Below are positions 27,057 to 38,270 of a DNA stretch of 64,000 nt, in pieces. The notes below the pieces were generated by a model. It was not told the DNA's origin. It worked only from the letters and a program-made list of their open reading frames with translations, and made no database searches. The stretch lies in contig NC_134973.1 in NCBI RefSeq assembly GCF_965638725.1, forward strand, positions 6,134,491-6,198,490, written 5' to 3'. Every line of letters begins with the position of its first letter. Positions within the stretch are counted from its first letter, which is position 1. This DNA is from Aptenodytes patagonicus (Eukaryota > Chordata > Aves > Sphenisciformes > Spheniscidae). The position numbers and the translations under genes were made by a program.

Positions 27057-29475
27057 GAGTCTCCAGTCACAAACTTGTCACAGACCCTGCAAGTACTTTG
27101 ACCTGACTGAGTGAAATCCTGGAACTTCCACTGTTCCGTAGGGACAGTTTGGAGCTGTTGGTCAGAATCCGTCTTTCCATCCTCCTTGATCCAAGGCTAC
27201 AGTGAAACCAAACACCTTTCTGCTCCAGTGTGTTCTGACACAATCACGCAAAGTTGGTGGCTGGCTTTAGAGAGGGGGGAGGTCCATCACCCCCTGTTTT
27301 ATTGACCATGTGTCACCCCAGGTAATGCCAGGCTGTTCGGAGTGTCCCTGCCTCGGGACAGGGGAAATGTCCCTTGGCCCCAGTGGGACAGTCTGAGTGC
27401 AGAGATGCTTTGAGAACAGGGATGTATCACCGGCACTTCAGGGGCTGGGATGGAGGATGCAGTCTGGAGGTCCGAGAGCTTAGGAAATTTGCAGGGAGCA
27501 CAGTCCGCCCAGGCTGCAGGGCAGTTTGCCTGCAGAGACGGGCATGGTGATGCCAAAGGAAGATGAGGAGTCTTGGCCCTTCACCCACAGATAGTGTGTT
27601 GCAATAGAAGTCATTCTCCCTGTTTCCCTCCTGCACTCCCGAGCTGTGGGTCGTGACAGGCATGCACACTGCTGTTTTCAAACCTCTCGCAGCTGTGCGT
27701 GTCTTCCTGCGCTGCCACCAGCTGCAGGTGGGATGTGGCCTGGTCCAGCCCTTTGGCAGAAGTGTCAGGTCTTGGAAAGGGATACTGCATGATGCAGTAG
27801 CACTGTATGCGTTTAAGTCCTTCTCACCTTCCCTTGCAGTGCTGGGCCATGGAGAACTTGTACTGGGAGTAAAGGGAGTTTCTAGACCCACAAAGCGACG
27901 TCGGCCCCCGAGTGGTGCAGTGCTGCTGCTTCTGTTACTGGTGGTGAATGCCTTGATCCTTGCTGACCACTGCAGTACAAGAGAGTAAAATGCAGATGAA
28001 AACATCTGTAACTTCCCAGCTTGTTCAAACAATTTGTCAACTGTGGGAGGAGGAGGTTGCTTAGCTCCCAGGGCACCAAGTCTAGGACACTGGTGCTAGC
28101 ACAGAGTCCCAGGCGGGAGAGCACACCAGTCCCTGGGCATCCCTGCCCCTTTCTGCATCACAAAAAAAAAAAAGCTCTCTTTTTTTTCTGAGAGGAAAGT
28201 ATGTCTTCACTGCCATTAGCAGTGTTTCGAGAAGGTGACAAGGGTGGCCCCGCATGGCAGTGAGGTGGCCAGCTGCTGTGCCGAGAGCCACAGTGGCACA
28301 TTTGTGGGTGTGCTGGAGTCCGGAGCTGCTTCGCTTCCCGAATGTGTTCCAGGTCTGGGGTTTGGTACTGGCTTAAATTCACATGTTCTCATTCCCCTTT
28401 TTTCCGTGCAGAGAATGCTGTCTGCTGACTTGCTGGGCAAGGCTCTGGTGCAGATATTCCCTTCCTCCAGCCATTTTCTACATTTGGGAAGGGGTTTGGG
28501 TTGAGATGTTTTGCTTGTTTTGGTAGAGGCCTTTGGGCTGTGATCCTGCAGTTGGTTCTGCTGCCAGTGGATTTGGAAGATGACTAAAACCATTAGCCCA
28601 GATCCTCCTCTTACCCGGCTCTGTGAAGTTGCGCTCAGCCCTGCAGTGGGAGCATGGAGACAGCATCCAGGCAGCTTCGCAGGGTGACAGGATCAGACCT
28701 TGTCTCTCATCTTCCAAGCCCCAGACCCATTTTGCGTGCATTAGCAGGGGTTTGCTTTGGTCCCCGGCCAGCTCTGCTGAGAGGTGCTGAGCTCCAGACG
28801 CACACAGCTGCCTTGACCAGGCGTCACTTTGTCAACCAGATGTAACCAGAGGTCTCCCCTCCGGCTGCTCCCAGTTGCTGGAAACAGAAAGCAAACACGA
28901 GTGCCCGCTCCATAGTGGAACTGCCCAGGCTGTGATTCCCCTTTTCTGGGGGAAAGAGGAAGCTCCTTGGCTGAAAGGAGAAGAGGAGGCAGGGTGAGAG
29001 CACGCGTGGGCAGCCCTCCCAGGGAGGGCCAGGCCTTGGCATCTCCTCTCCATCAGCCAAGAACATGCTTAGTTTTCCTGAAACCATTTTTTCTTTGGTT
29101 TGTTTCAAGCCCTAATGAAAGGAGAGGGGAGGCTGGGGGAGGCAAAAATGTCTCTTATTTATGTTCTTCAATGTTGTTTACAGATTCACATGGGGTCTTT
29201 CAACATGAGTGCAGCGCTTTTTCCACGTAATTTTAAGGGAGAGGGGTGGAAAGGGCTGGGACAGGGAGGGGGAGTCACTTGAGGAGGTTTTGTTTTGGTT
29301 TTTTGTTGGGGTTTTCTTTTTCCTTCTTACAAAGCACATTCACTTTGAGCGGCTCCCAATGCTGGACTCTTTCCCCCCCTTCCCTTCCACCCCAAGCCCT
29401 ACACTGTGAAGTGATACTGCCTTGAAGACCCCTCGACGTTATTTATTTAATTAAAAACCTAATTTGACAGTGAGC
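27057..29475 (+). other. MIER2: MIER2 3' UTR (inferred)
   Basis: Downstream of the TGA at 27,054-27,056 no other gene was found before an ATTAAA poly(A) signal at 29,450-29,455, which sits in an AT-rich end (TTATTTATTTAATTAAA). The UTR would be about 2.4 kb. The exact cleavage site is unknown and an earlier site could be used. An A12 run (28,162-28,173) faces a T8 run (28,180-28,187) within it. Confidence 0.55.
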
Positions 29476-30251
29476 CAGAAGCCTGTCGTGTTTTTGGAGA
29501 CTGAGATGCCACAGTGCTGTGCGTGTGGTGGCAGAAGCAAGAAAAGGGGCCCTTGCCTTTTCTGTGTGATCCTCTCCCACCCTGGGCAAGTGCTCCATGG
29601 GCAGGGGTGGGATGCCCAGCACAGCGCTCGGGAAGCTGTCGGCAGCAGATGTTCGTGGTCCCTAAGAGAGAGGATGTCCAGGGCAGGGTGAGTGGCTGAA
29701 CACTAATCTCGGGTCTGTCCTCGGGGAGGTGGCAGGCCAGGTAATGACCCTGGAGCCCTGCGGGATCATGTCCTCCCATCTCGGGTGCTACAGTTGTCTG
29801 TCAGAACAGCCCTGAGGTCCTGGTGCAGAAGCTGAACTTGACCTGCTCTTGATCGCGGCTGCTTCTGCTTGGTGAGGAGCATCTTCATCCTGGGATCAGT
29901 GAAGAGCTTGTGCCTCCAGCCCGCCCTGCCGGAGCCAGGTCCATGGTGCACGTGCTCCCCATGGCTGGAGTGTGCATAAACTGCCCTGGTTGCCTGTGGC
30001 TCCTGTCCAGGGGGGTCTGGGGATGGTTCTTAGGGTCCCTCCTTTCTCCGTTCCTGGCCCTGCCCACCTTCCAGTGCCTTGTACCAGGGATGCCATCACA
30101 AGCTGGGAGGAGGCCTGGCTTCCTTGGCTGAATTTTCCCTCCTGGCGCTGTGTGTGGAGGGGAGGGAGGTGTTCATTGCTCTTACAGGTGCCCCAAGTCC
30201 TCTGAAACCCTGGCAGCCTTCGGAGAGCCCATGGCAGTGGGAGGTGGGCGT
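29476..30251. other. Intergenic, no recognisable feature
   Basis: GC-rich sequence with overlapping spurious frames on both strands (for example 29896-30420 on the minus strand, which runs into the LTR). Nothing recognisable was seen. Confidence 0.5.
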
Positions 30252-30792
30252 TGTTGTGGTTTAACCCCAGTTGGCAGCTGAGCACCACGCAGCCGCTCGC
30301 TCGTTCCCCCACACACATTGGCATGGGGGAGAGAATTGGAAGAGTGAAAGTGAGAAAACTCATGGGTTGAGATAAAAACAGTTTAATAATTGAAATAGAA
30401 TAAAAATAATAATAATACACAAAGCAAGTGATGCATAATGCAATTGCTCACCGCCCGCTGACCGATGTCCAGCCAGTCCCCGAGCAGCGGCCCCCCCGGC
30501 CAGCTTTCCCCAGTTTACGTACTGAGCATGATGTCCCATGGTATGGAATGTCCCTTTGGCCAGTTGGGGTCAGCTGTCCTGGCTGTGCCCCCGCCCAGCT
30601 TCTTGTGCACCTCCAGCCTTCTCAGTTGGTAGAGCATGGGAAGCTGAAAAGTCCTTGACTAGCCTAAGCACTACCTAGCAACAACTAAAACATCGGTGTG
30701 TTATCAACATTATTCTCATGCTAAATCCAAAACACAGCGATATACTAGCTACTAGGAAGAAAATTAACTCTGTCCCTGCCAAAACGAGGACA
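30252..30792. mobile_element. Solo LTR of an avian endogenous retrovirus
   Basis: The element begins TGTTGTGGTTTAACCCC and ends near 30,792 in GAGGACA, so it has canonical TG...CA ends and is about 541 bp long. The opening words, a central ACTGAGCATGATGTCC segment and the closing AAAATTAACTCTGTCCC are all hallmarks of an LTR family I recall as abundant across neoavian genomes (ERVL- or ERVK-like; class not certain). No gag, pol or env reading frame flanks it, so it is a solo LTR left by recombination. A clear target-site duplication could not be identified (5' flank GTGGGCGT, 3' flank GGGTCCAT). Transcriptional orientation is uncertain. Confidence 0.8.
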
Positions 30793-31599
30793 GGGTCCAT
30801 CCATGTCTCACTGGCTTCAGCCAGAAATAACATCCTGGAGGCGAGAGAAACGTTCCTGCTGCAACTGCGTTGTATGTTTCTGCACGAAGGCTCGTTCCTC
30901 ACCACAAAGCCCCTCTGTTTTGTCAGAAACCCCTTAAATTCTGTTCCCCAGCTCTTGCCTGGCTCTCACCTTCTGCCCCAGGGCCTTGGGGTGGGACAGG
31001 GGCTTCCATGTCCCTCACTTGCAGCTGGAAAATGCCACCCGGAAAACCAGCAGGAAAGGGGCAGCCCACCCCTCTGTTTGGGAGCTCTCCCTGCTCTGCA
31101 TTTCTCCTGGCAACTCAGCCAGGTAGGGCAAACACCCGCTTGGCAAAACACCAGACTGCGGTGCTGCTGCGGGTGGGAGCAGGCAGAGCGTCCCAGTTGC
31201 CGGCCATGCGGCATGGATGGGAGCGGCTCTCGGCCCTAAGGTGGCACACCCCGGCTGCTGGGGCCAGGGCGGGGCCGGGGCTCAGCTCTGCTTGTGCCTC
31301 AGAAGAGGAGGGTCGTTAGCTGCTGCTGTGCGGGGCTTCGGCCATGCCGCCCCCCGGCTCCCTCCAGCAGAGGCCCGGGTACCATGGTGGGCACAGCCCA
31401 AGGCATGAAGGACAGGAGTGGGTTTTCCCCTTCCTTCGAGACCCTGAGGAGCGGCGGGAAGGGTGGGTGTGCTCGAAGCCTTCGGGTGGGATCACTGTCC
31501 CTCATCTCGGCGCATTCTTTGAAATGCCTTTTTTTGCCCTGTGTGACCCGAGTGACGTTTCCACGGGTGTAAGATCAGCAGGACCAACACCCCACCGAA

Positions 31600-32150
31600 G
31601 GCTCCTGCATCCTCGCAGGCTTCGGGGGAGTTTCCGCTCCGCTTCCAGGGCGCAGGGAGGCGGGCAGCGACCTGGCGGGGCCGCGCGGGCTCTGCCCGCC
31701 CCACGGTCCCCACGCGCGGCCCCGGCGAGGTCGGGCGGCGGCTCCGGGCGCGGCCCCGGGCGGGTGCGCGGCCGCTGCAGCCGCGGCGCTTCGACGGCAG
31801 AGGGGGCCGCAGCCCCGCGCCGGGGACCCGCTCCGCACCCGGGGAGACCCGCGCCGCCCCGCCGGGGGTCCCAGCGCTCGGAAGTGCCGGGCCTTCGCAC
31901 GCCCCCCCCCCGGCTTCGCCAAGGCGCGGCGGCCGGCGGCAGGCCCGGGAGCTCGGCTTGCACGGCCGCTCCCTCTGCGGCTGCAGCGACCCGGGGAGGG
32001 GGCTCGGCCGCCCCCAGCAGCCCCCGCTCCTCCGGCTCGGGCCGGTGGGAGGCCCGTGGGAGGCCACCGTCCGCCTCCCGTGAGCCTCCGTGCGAGGGGG
32101 CGGCGGCAGAGACGTGGGCAAACCTCCGGCAGCGGGGGGAGAAGGGTCCC
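31600..32150. promoter_or_regulatory. Orphan CpG island between MIER2 and PLPP2
   Basis: This block of about 550 bp has very dense CpG (GGGCGGGTGCGCGGCCGC-type words) and GC-box words. It lies 2.1 kb upstream of the separate PLPP2 island. No gene begins here that I can recognise. The 353-codon frame across it (31344-32405) is low-complexity and has equally long competitors on the opposite strand. It may mark an alternative PLPP2 promoter or a non-coding transcript. Confidence 0.5.
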
Positions 32151-32159
32151 GGTCCTCCC

Positions 32160-33840
32160 CCCGGAGCGGAGCATCAGCAGACCTCCCGGGATGGGGTCCC
32201 AGCGCTCACCCTGGGGCTGGGAGGGTCCGGGACTGGCGTCCCAAGGGACCCCACGGAAAGCCCAAGTGAAGTTGGAGGAAATCTAACAAACAGGGCCCAA
32301 ATGCCGCCAGGCCTCCCCACAACCCCCCCCCCCAGCAGGCAGGGCTGCATCGCTGGCCCCCACACGGCTCTGCAAGGCCCTTTTCTGGCCAGGGCCTCGT
32401 GCTGAGCAGGGGGGAGGCTGAGCCCATCTGCCCAGTGCCACGCAGGCTGAGCAAACAGCGCAGGGCCAAGCTGCGGGCAGGGGCTGCTTTCTGTCCCTGT
32501 GACATATCCGAGTGCTGGGCCAAGCTGAGTGCAGCCAGTCTGGCCGGGCTGGCCCATTCCTGGGTGGCTCCCGCCACCCTGGCACCATCCGACAGCCACG
32601 GCACCATGTGGGGCAAAGTCCTGCCACCAGACTGTGCTGTGCGAGCAGGGGAGCAGCTGCCTTATCTCGCTCCCCTCTGCCCTGCTCCAGCACGAAGCCA
32701 CGCACCCACAGCACGGGTCAGCATGACCCCACCGGGCCATATCCTGTCCTCGCTGAGCCCCACACCGCCACATCTGTGCCCCCACGATGGCCCAGCCCAG
32801 AGCACTTCCATGCCTACCATGAGGGTGGCTCAGCACAGCCAAGGACTGCCGGGGGCTGTGACAAGAAGGGAAGATTTATCAGTGGTGGGAGAGACTATAT
32901 TAAACCCCGCATCTCCTCCATGACACAGCCCGGGCATCCCACAGGCGCCAGCCAACCTCCCCTCCTCCAGCATCCTCTCAGCTCTCCTGCCTCAGGGCTT
33001 TACCCACCCGCTGCGAAGGTTTGGGGCCTGCAGGCAGCATGCGCAGGGCAAATCCTTCCCCGGCAGCTGTGCCAGGGCCCCATGGCACCAATGGGCAGGA
33101 GGGAGGTTGCACCCGGTCAGATCAGAGCAGAGCAAATCTGGCAAGAAATTCTGCCCCTCTCCTTAAACCCCAGGGCAGCACGAGAGCGTTTCCAGCTCTG
33201 CTGGCTTCCCGCAACAGCCTTGACATTCTCCACAGGCCACTCACACTGCACTTAAATAAACCAGCCCAGTAGCTATCATTTGGGCGGTTTCTGTATTATT
33301 TATGTTTCCTTCCGTTCCTGACCAAGAGTCGGGCCTGGAGCAAACAGCTGGGCTGTGGCCATCCCCGCTCCCGCCAGGGACTCGCTGCGGGGACCCGTGC
33401 TCAAACCTTTGCTCCCATCCCTGCTCCAAGTGCCACCAGCCCAGCACATCCCCAGCCCCAACGGGCAGCACCGGGAGCCTGTCCTGCTCCAACAATGTCT
33501 GAGGCATGGGAAAATACCGCCCTGCGTTTCAGCGGTTAAATCCCAGCTTAAAACAAACACGCGCCTCGTCCTGTGTTTAAATCCAGCTGCTCTGCTCCCC
33601 GACGGCCTCTCCGCTGCATCCGAAGGCTCCCGGGGAGCCCTCCTTCCCCCCAACAACCAGGATCACGACTGAGTCAGCCTCGTATCTGCTCCACAATAAA
33701 CCACCGCTGCACTGCACCAATGCAGCCAGCGCATTTCTGTGGCCACGTTCTTCCACTATCGGATTTTTCTTTTTTTCCCCTTTTTTTTTTCCCCAGGAAA
33801 GAAGCCCGAGGCTGGCGGGACACATGCGGCTCCCACATGC
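32160..33840. other. Intergenic sequence upstream of PLPP2
   Basis: Moderately GC-rich, no recognisable gene or repeat. A short AT-rich spot (33,275-33,310) holds TTTCTGTATTATTTATG. A T-rich tract at about 33,764-33,793 precedes the PLPP2 CpG island. Confidence 0.45.
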
Positions 33841-34920
33841 GGCCTCGCTCCCTTCCTTCTCCCCCTTCCCCGTGCCGCAGCGACGGGAGGCAGCCGAGCC
33901 GGGGCGGGGAGACCGGCCAGGCGGAGCGGGTGGACGGGGAGGCGGCTGGAGGCGAGGGGGTCCGGGCCCGGGTCGCCCTCGGCGTGGCCGAAGGGTGACC
34001 GCTGTCCCCGGCCCCCGCCGCGCCCCACACCTGCCCCGGCCCCGGCCCCACAGCCCGCCCCCCGCCCGCTCCCGCCCCGCCCCAGCCCGCGGGCGGGGGC
34101 ACCGGCTGCCGGAGCCGCCCCGCCCCGTCCCGTCCGCCCGGACTTTACGTTCCGGACGGGCCCGCGCCGTTCCGGGCCATGTGAGTCGCGGGGCCGGGCC
34201 GCGGGGCCGCCACCGGCAGCGGGATGGAGCGCAGGAAGGTCTTCGTGGTGCTCGACGTGCTCTGCCTGGCGGTCGGTGAGGGCTCGGTACCGGCGCGGCC
34301 GCGGCGCCCCCGCCCCGGGCGGCTCCAGAGCGTCCCCGATCCCCCCCCGGTGGGGCTGTGCCGCGGGCTGGGTCCGGGTCCGGGTCCGCGGGCGGTACCG
34401 GGGGTCCGGGGTCCCCCCGCGCCTCTGCCCGGGCCAGTCCGTTGCCAGTGCTGCGGGGCCGGGCCGGGGGCAGCCCAGGAGGCACCTGCCCGGCCCCTGT
34501 CCCGGGCCTCCGGGCCTCCGCGAGGAGCCCACCGGCCTCGCCGGCGCCGCTTCGACCTCGGGGTGGCTCGGTGAGGGGCGGCGGGGCCGGGCGGGCACCG
34601 GCTCCTGCCCCGGAGCTGCCGGGCCCCGCCGTGGGGCTGCTGTCCCGACGTGGGGCCGCCCCGTTGTCCAGGCGCCTTGGGGGGGGGGGCGCAGCGCCCC
34701 GGGGCTCCGCGGCGCGGGCGGGTGGGAGCTGGTCCCGGGCCGGGAGGCTGCTGGCAGGGCCCCGGCCCCGCTGCTCGGGCGGGAGGGACGTTTCCTTCTG
34801 CCGCCGCCCTGGCCGCCTGCCCGCCGGCCGGGCCCTGCGCTCCGCGGGCGGCCGGAGCGGGGCCGGGGGGCTCTGCAGCCCCGGGCAGTTGGCTTCGGGG
34901 TGCCCCTTCCCGGTACCCCG
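33840..34920 (+). promoter_or_regulatory. PLPP2: CpG-island promoter of PLPP2
   Basis: Dense CpG with several CCCGCCC/CCCCGCCC GC boxes between 34,020 and 34,130 lies just ahead of the start codon at 34,224. No TATA or CCAAT box was seen close by. At 34,179-34,184 an ATG is followed at once by TGA, with G at -3; it overlaps a GTGAGT word at 34,181. It is therefore either a start-stop upstream ORF in the 5' UTR or a splice donor of a non-coding first exon. Confidence 0.7.
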
Positions 34921-37900
34921 ACAGCCTCCCCCCTCCCCCGCCCCCCGGTGCAGGCAAACGCCCGTTTCTAAAACTGATGCTGACAAGCACCTAATTAAGA
35001 CGGACTAAAAATAAAGGCCCAGGTCGTAATTTCAGCCTGAACCTCCCGGGCCGGGAGTTGCTTTCTTGGGCTCTAAGCACCGGTGGGGAGAGGCAGGTTC
35101 CTGTTTTTGTTTGGGTCGCTTTTCTCTCTCGTGTGCCAGTGTCTTTTATTTTTAGGGGAGCTTTTTTGGAGGATGAAATTATCCAGAAAGAAAATTGGTG
35201 TCTAATTTGAGCTGCAAATTAATGTTTGAGCTGTACACAGAGGCGTTTGCAGACACCCCTGCGCCGCGCAGCCGGCTCCCCGCAGCCGGAGCGGGGTGGG
35301 AGAAGCTAGGGCTTGTTCCCAGCTCCCTGGCAGTGCTTTTTGGCTGCAGCTGCCTCCGCTCGGGGGGAGCAGGGGGGCGGCGGGGTGAGGCCGGGGAGCA
35401 GCAGGCTGGGATTTTATTATTGTTTTCCCCCCTCGCTTGGTGGGCGCAGGAGGCGGCGGGTCCGGGCGCGGAGGGACCCTCCCCGGCTGCACCCCGGAGA
35501 GGGGGCGCGGGGAGGAGGGTGCCGGCGGGGACAAAGGTGCGTGTTCCCGGGAGACGGTGGAACAAGGGGAGGCGGAAACCGCCGGGAAAGGCGGAACCGG
35601 GAGAGGAGCCCGGGCTTAAGGTGGACTGCGGGCCGAGGGGCGACCGCGCTTTCTGGGGCCTTTCCCCAGGGGAGAGCATCCCGGGGCCGGCTGCACCCCG
35701 TGTCCCCCGTGGCGGGTGCCTCCAGCCCTCGGCCCTGCCCTGGCTTCTCCCGGGGCCGCCTGGCTCTGCCTGGTTGGGCACTGCCAGAGGAAGCATCCCC
35801 TGGGCAGGGTCAGAGCGGCTCGAGGGGCAGGACGTCCCCTTTCAGTGGGGGACTTGGCATGCCTGCTGCACGGGGCAGAGACCCCTAAAACCCCTTTTGA
35901 TCTTGGGGATGATCCCGTCCAGGGATGAGCTCTAAGATGCCTGTGGCCAGGGTTGGGGCACGCTGGGTGGAAAAGCCTCCTTGCCTGGACTGATCCAGCT
36001 AGTCGCAGCATCTCTCCAGAGCGCTGCCAGGAGCCGGGGGGAGAGGAGAGGCTGGCAGGAGCAAGGGCTGTGGGAGGGTGTGGGTGGGAAGCCAAGTGCA
36101 CCGGGGTCCGACCATGCCTGGGCTGGATCACCCACCAGCATCTCCAGGCACTGGCTCTCCTGGAGCTGGTATGAAGGCCCTGCTGGGACCATCTGGGGCC
36201 TGGGAGCCCTTCCCTGCTGTAAAACAGGTTTGCAAGATGCCTGTGCTCATTAATTCTAATGGACTCCATCCTCCAAGGCCAAAAGATCCTGGGGAGTGTG
36301 TGGAGAGGGCACAAGGTCAGCCCCAGTCTCCTGTACCAGGCCCTGCGACTGCTATGCCTGGGGAGGAGTGGGGCAGCTGTGGGGGCTCTGCAGGTGCCCA
36401 GTCGCAGCCGTCTTGTGTGGTATCTGGGCGCTGCAGACAGCTGCGAGCTCCGATAGGGCCCTATCAGTGGCGGGGCCAGTGTGCTGGCGGGTGCAAGTCC
36501 TCCTGCCCTGGGTGCGGGTGGCTCAGGACTGCGTCCCCAGAGGGGATCCCTCCCCGGTAGTGGGGAGCAGAGACCCAGGGGCGAGGGATGGGGAGACCAC
36601 ACGGTGCTGGGTGCCTGCGTGGAGCCTGCGGGCGGGTGTTCCCAGTCCTCACCTTCTCTCTGCCTTGCAGCATCTCTTCCCTTCGTCATCCTGACGCTGG
36701 TGAACTCCCCATACAAGCGAGGCTTCTACTGCAACGATGATTCCATCCGCTACCCCTACAAGGCGGACACCATCACCCATGGCCTCATGGCTGGGGTCAC
36801 CATCACCTGCACTGTTGCCATTGTAAGGAAGCACCATCCCCTTCCCCCCGGGGCAGGGATATCCTGGCACATTGTATCCAGGAGCTGGGTCCCAGCACAG
36901 CCCACCTCCAGACTGCTGGCAGGGCAACAGGACCCTCAGGTCAAGCCCTGCTCTGCTGGGGGTCAGGAGCTCCCTCTGGAGCGGTAAGCCCCACATCCTG
37001 TGGAGCTGGTTCCCTGCAGGGAGGGGGAAAGGCCCTGTGAGCTCCTGTGGCAGGCGGGTGCTGGGGGCTCCTCTGCCGCAGACCCAAGAGCCAGAGCATC
37101 CCGTACCCTGGTGCTGGGGAGCTGCTAGGTAGCCCCAAGACCCTCACCCCTCGCCCTTTGGTCTCTGCAGATCTCGTCAGGGGAGGCGTATCTGGTCTAC
37201 ACGGAGCGCCTCTACTCCAAGTCAGAGTTCAACAACTACCTGGCTGCCCTCTACAAGGTGGTGGGGACCTTCCTCTTTGGGGGGGCCATCAGCCAGTCCC
37301 TGACTGACCTGGCCAAATACATGATCGGCCGTCTCCGGCCGAACTTCCTGGCCGTCTGCAATCCTGACTGGTCCAAGGTGAACTGCTCCATCTACGTGCA
37401 GCTGGAGAACGTCTGCCAGGGGGAGAGCAGGAACGTCACTGAGTCCAGGTGAGCCGTGGGGCCACAGGACACATCCCCTCCACCTGCCTGGAGGCGCTGG
37501 GCTCCTGTGGTCTGGTGGCAGCCCCAGACGAGTATTGACGCTCTCCTGCTGCAGTGCAGAGCAGGTGGGGGGCTTGCAGGGGGCTAGCTGGGCACTGGGG
37601 GCTCGCTCTCATGGCCTGACCCATCCCTTTTGCCCTGCAGACTGTCCTTCTATTCTGGGCACTCCTCCTTTGGGATGTACTGCATGATGTTCCTGGCGGT
37701 AAGTGCCGTGCTCCGGGCATGCCGTGCCGCAGGAAGGCGGCAAGCCCCCGCGGGTCCCGTCCCCCCAGGCAACCCAATGCCCCGAGCACCTGGTCTTCAG
37801 GCCGGTTGGTGCCCTCTGCACTGGGTGATTGCTCCCCCCTTCCCTGCTCAGCTCTACGTGCAAGCCCGGCTGGTGGGGAAGTGGGCCCGGCTGCTGCGCC

Positions 37901-38270
37901 CCACCATCCAGTTCTTCCTCATCGCCTTCGCCATCTACGTGGGCTACACCAGGGTGTCTGACTACAAGCACCACTGGAGTGATGTGCTGGCGGGGCTGCT
38001 CCAAGGGGCTCTCATTGCCGTCCTCATCGTGAGTGTCCCCTGTGTGACCCGATGCTCTGCTGGGTTGCCACTGGCTGCAGCTCAGCCTGCCGGAGGGGTC
38101 CCCAAACCCTCTTTCCCATTGGTCTTTTTCAGGTCCGCTATGTCTCTGACTTCTTCAAGCACCGGCCCCCGCGGCAGTGCGATGAGAAGGACCCAGAGCG
38201 CAAGCCCAGCCTGCCGCTCACCATGAGCGACCCCGACCGCAATCACTACAGCTACCGGGGTACCCCATGA
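34224..38270 (+). CDS. PLPP2: Phospholipid phosphatase 2 (lipid phosphate phosphatase, PAP2 family), 6 exons
   Basis: Exons: 34224-34275, 36671-36822, 37171-37448, 37641-37698, 37852-38028, 38133-38270; GT-AG throughout, phases consistent, 284 aa (human 288). It dephosphorylates phosphatidate, lysophosphatidate, sphingosine-1-phosphate and ceramide-1-phosphate at the plasma membrane and endomembranes. Six hydrophobic segments are visible (about 5-28, 52-72, 92-113, 163-186, 198-213, 225-246). The three catalytic motifs are present: C1 KYMIGRLRP (117-125), C2 around SGHS (166-169) with the general-acid His168, and C3 from Arg214 through the nucleophile His220 to Asp224. NCS (139-141) and NVT (156-158) in the large extracytoplasmic loop between C1 and C2 are possible N-glycosylation sites. 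Nearly every residue that sets PLPP2 apart in my memory of the mammalian protein is kept. Nothing suggests inactivation. Confidence 0.96.
34276..36670 (+). other. PLPP2: PLPP2 intron 1
   Basis: The first 650 bp is CpG island, containing a GGTCCG triplication (34,372-34,389) and a G9 run near 34,679. An AT-rich island at about 35,170-35,240 (AAATTATCC, CTAATTTGAGCTGCAAATTAATG) is a candidate intronic regulatory element. No other feature was seen. Confidence 0.6.
37171..38028 (+). CDS. PLPP2: PLPP2 exons 3-5: catalytic core
   Basis: These exons hold the whole PAP2 active site. C1 lies at the end of the exon 3 segment reading [16 protein letters not shown]2 is encoded across the start of exon 4 (37641-37698), and C3 lies in exon 5 ([12 protein letters not shown]). 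C1 binds the substrate phosphate, the C2 His protonates the leaving group, and the C3 His forms the phospho-enzyme intermediate. All are intact. Confidence 0.94.

Noticed and set aside
30252-30792. Full endogenous provirus around the LTR
   Set aside because: No second LTR and no gag, pol or env-like frames on either side within several kilobases.
31344-32405. 353-codon plus-strand frame across the orphan CpG island
   Set aside because: Low-complexity translation, no domain, and comparable minus-strand frames at the same place.
33577-34986. 469-codon open frame on the minus strand over the PLPP2 promoter
   Set aside because: It is Pro/Arg/Gly/Ala-rich low-complexity sequence in a CpG island, with other long frames on both strands and no domain. 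It is explained by stop-codon scarcity in GC-rich DNA.
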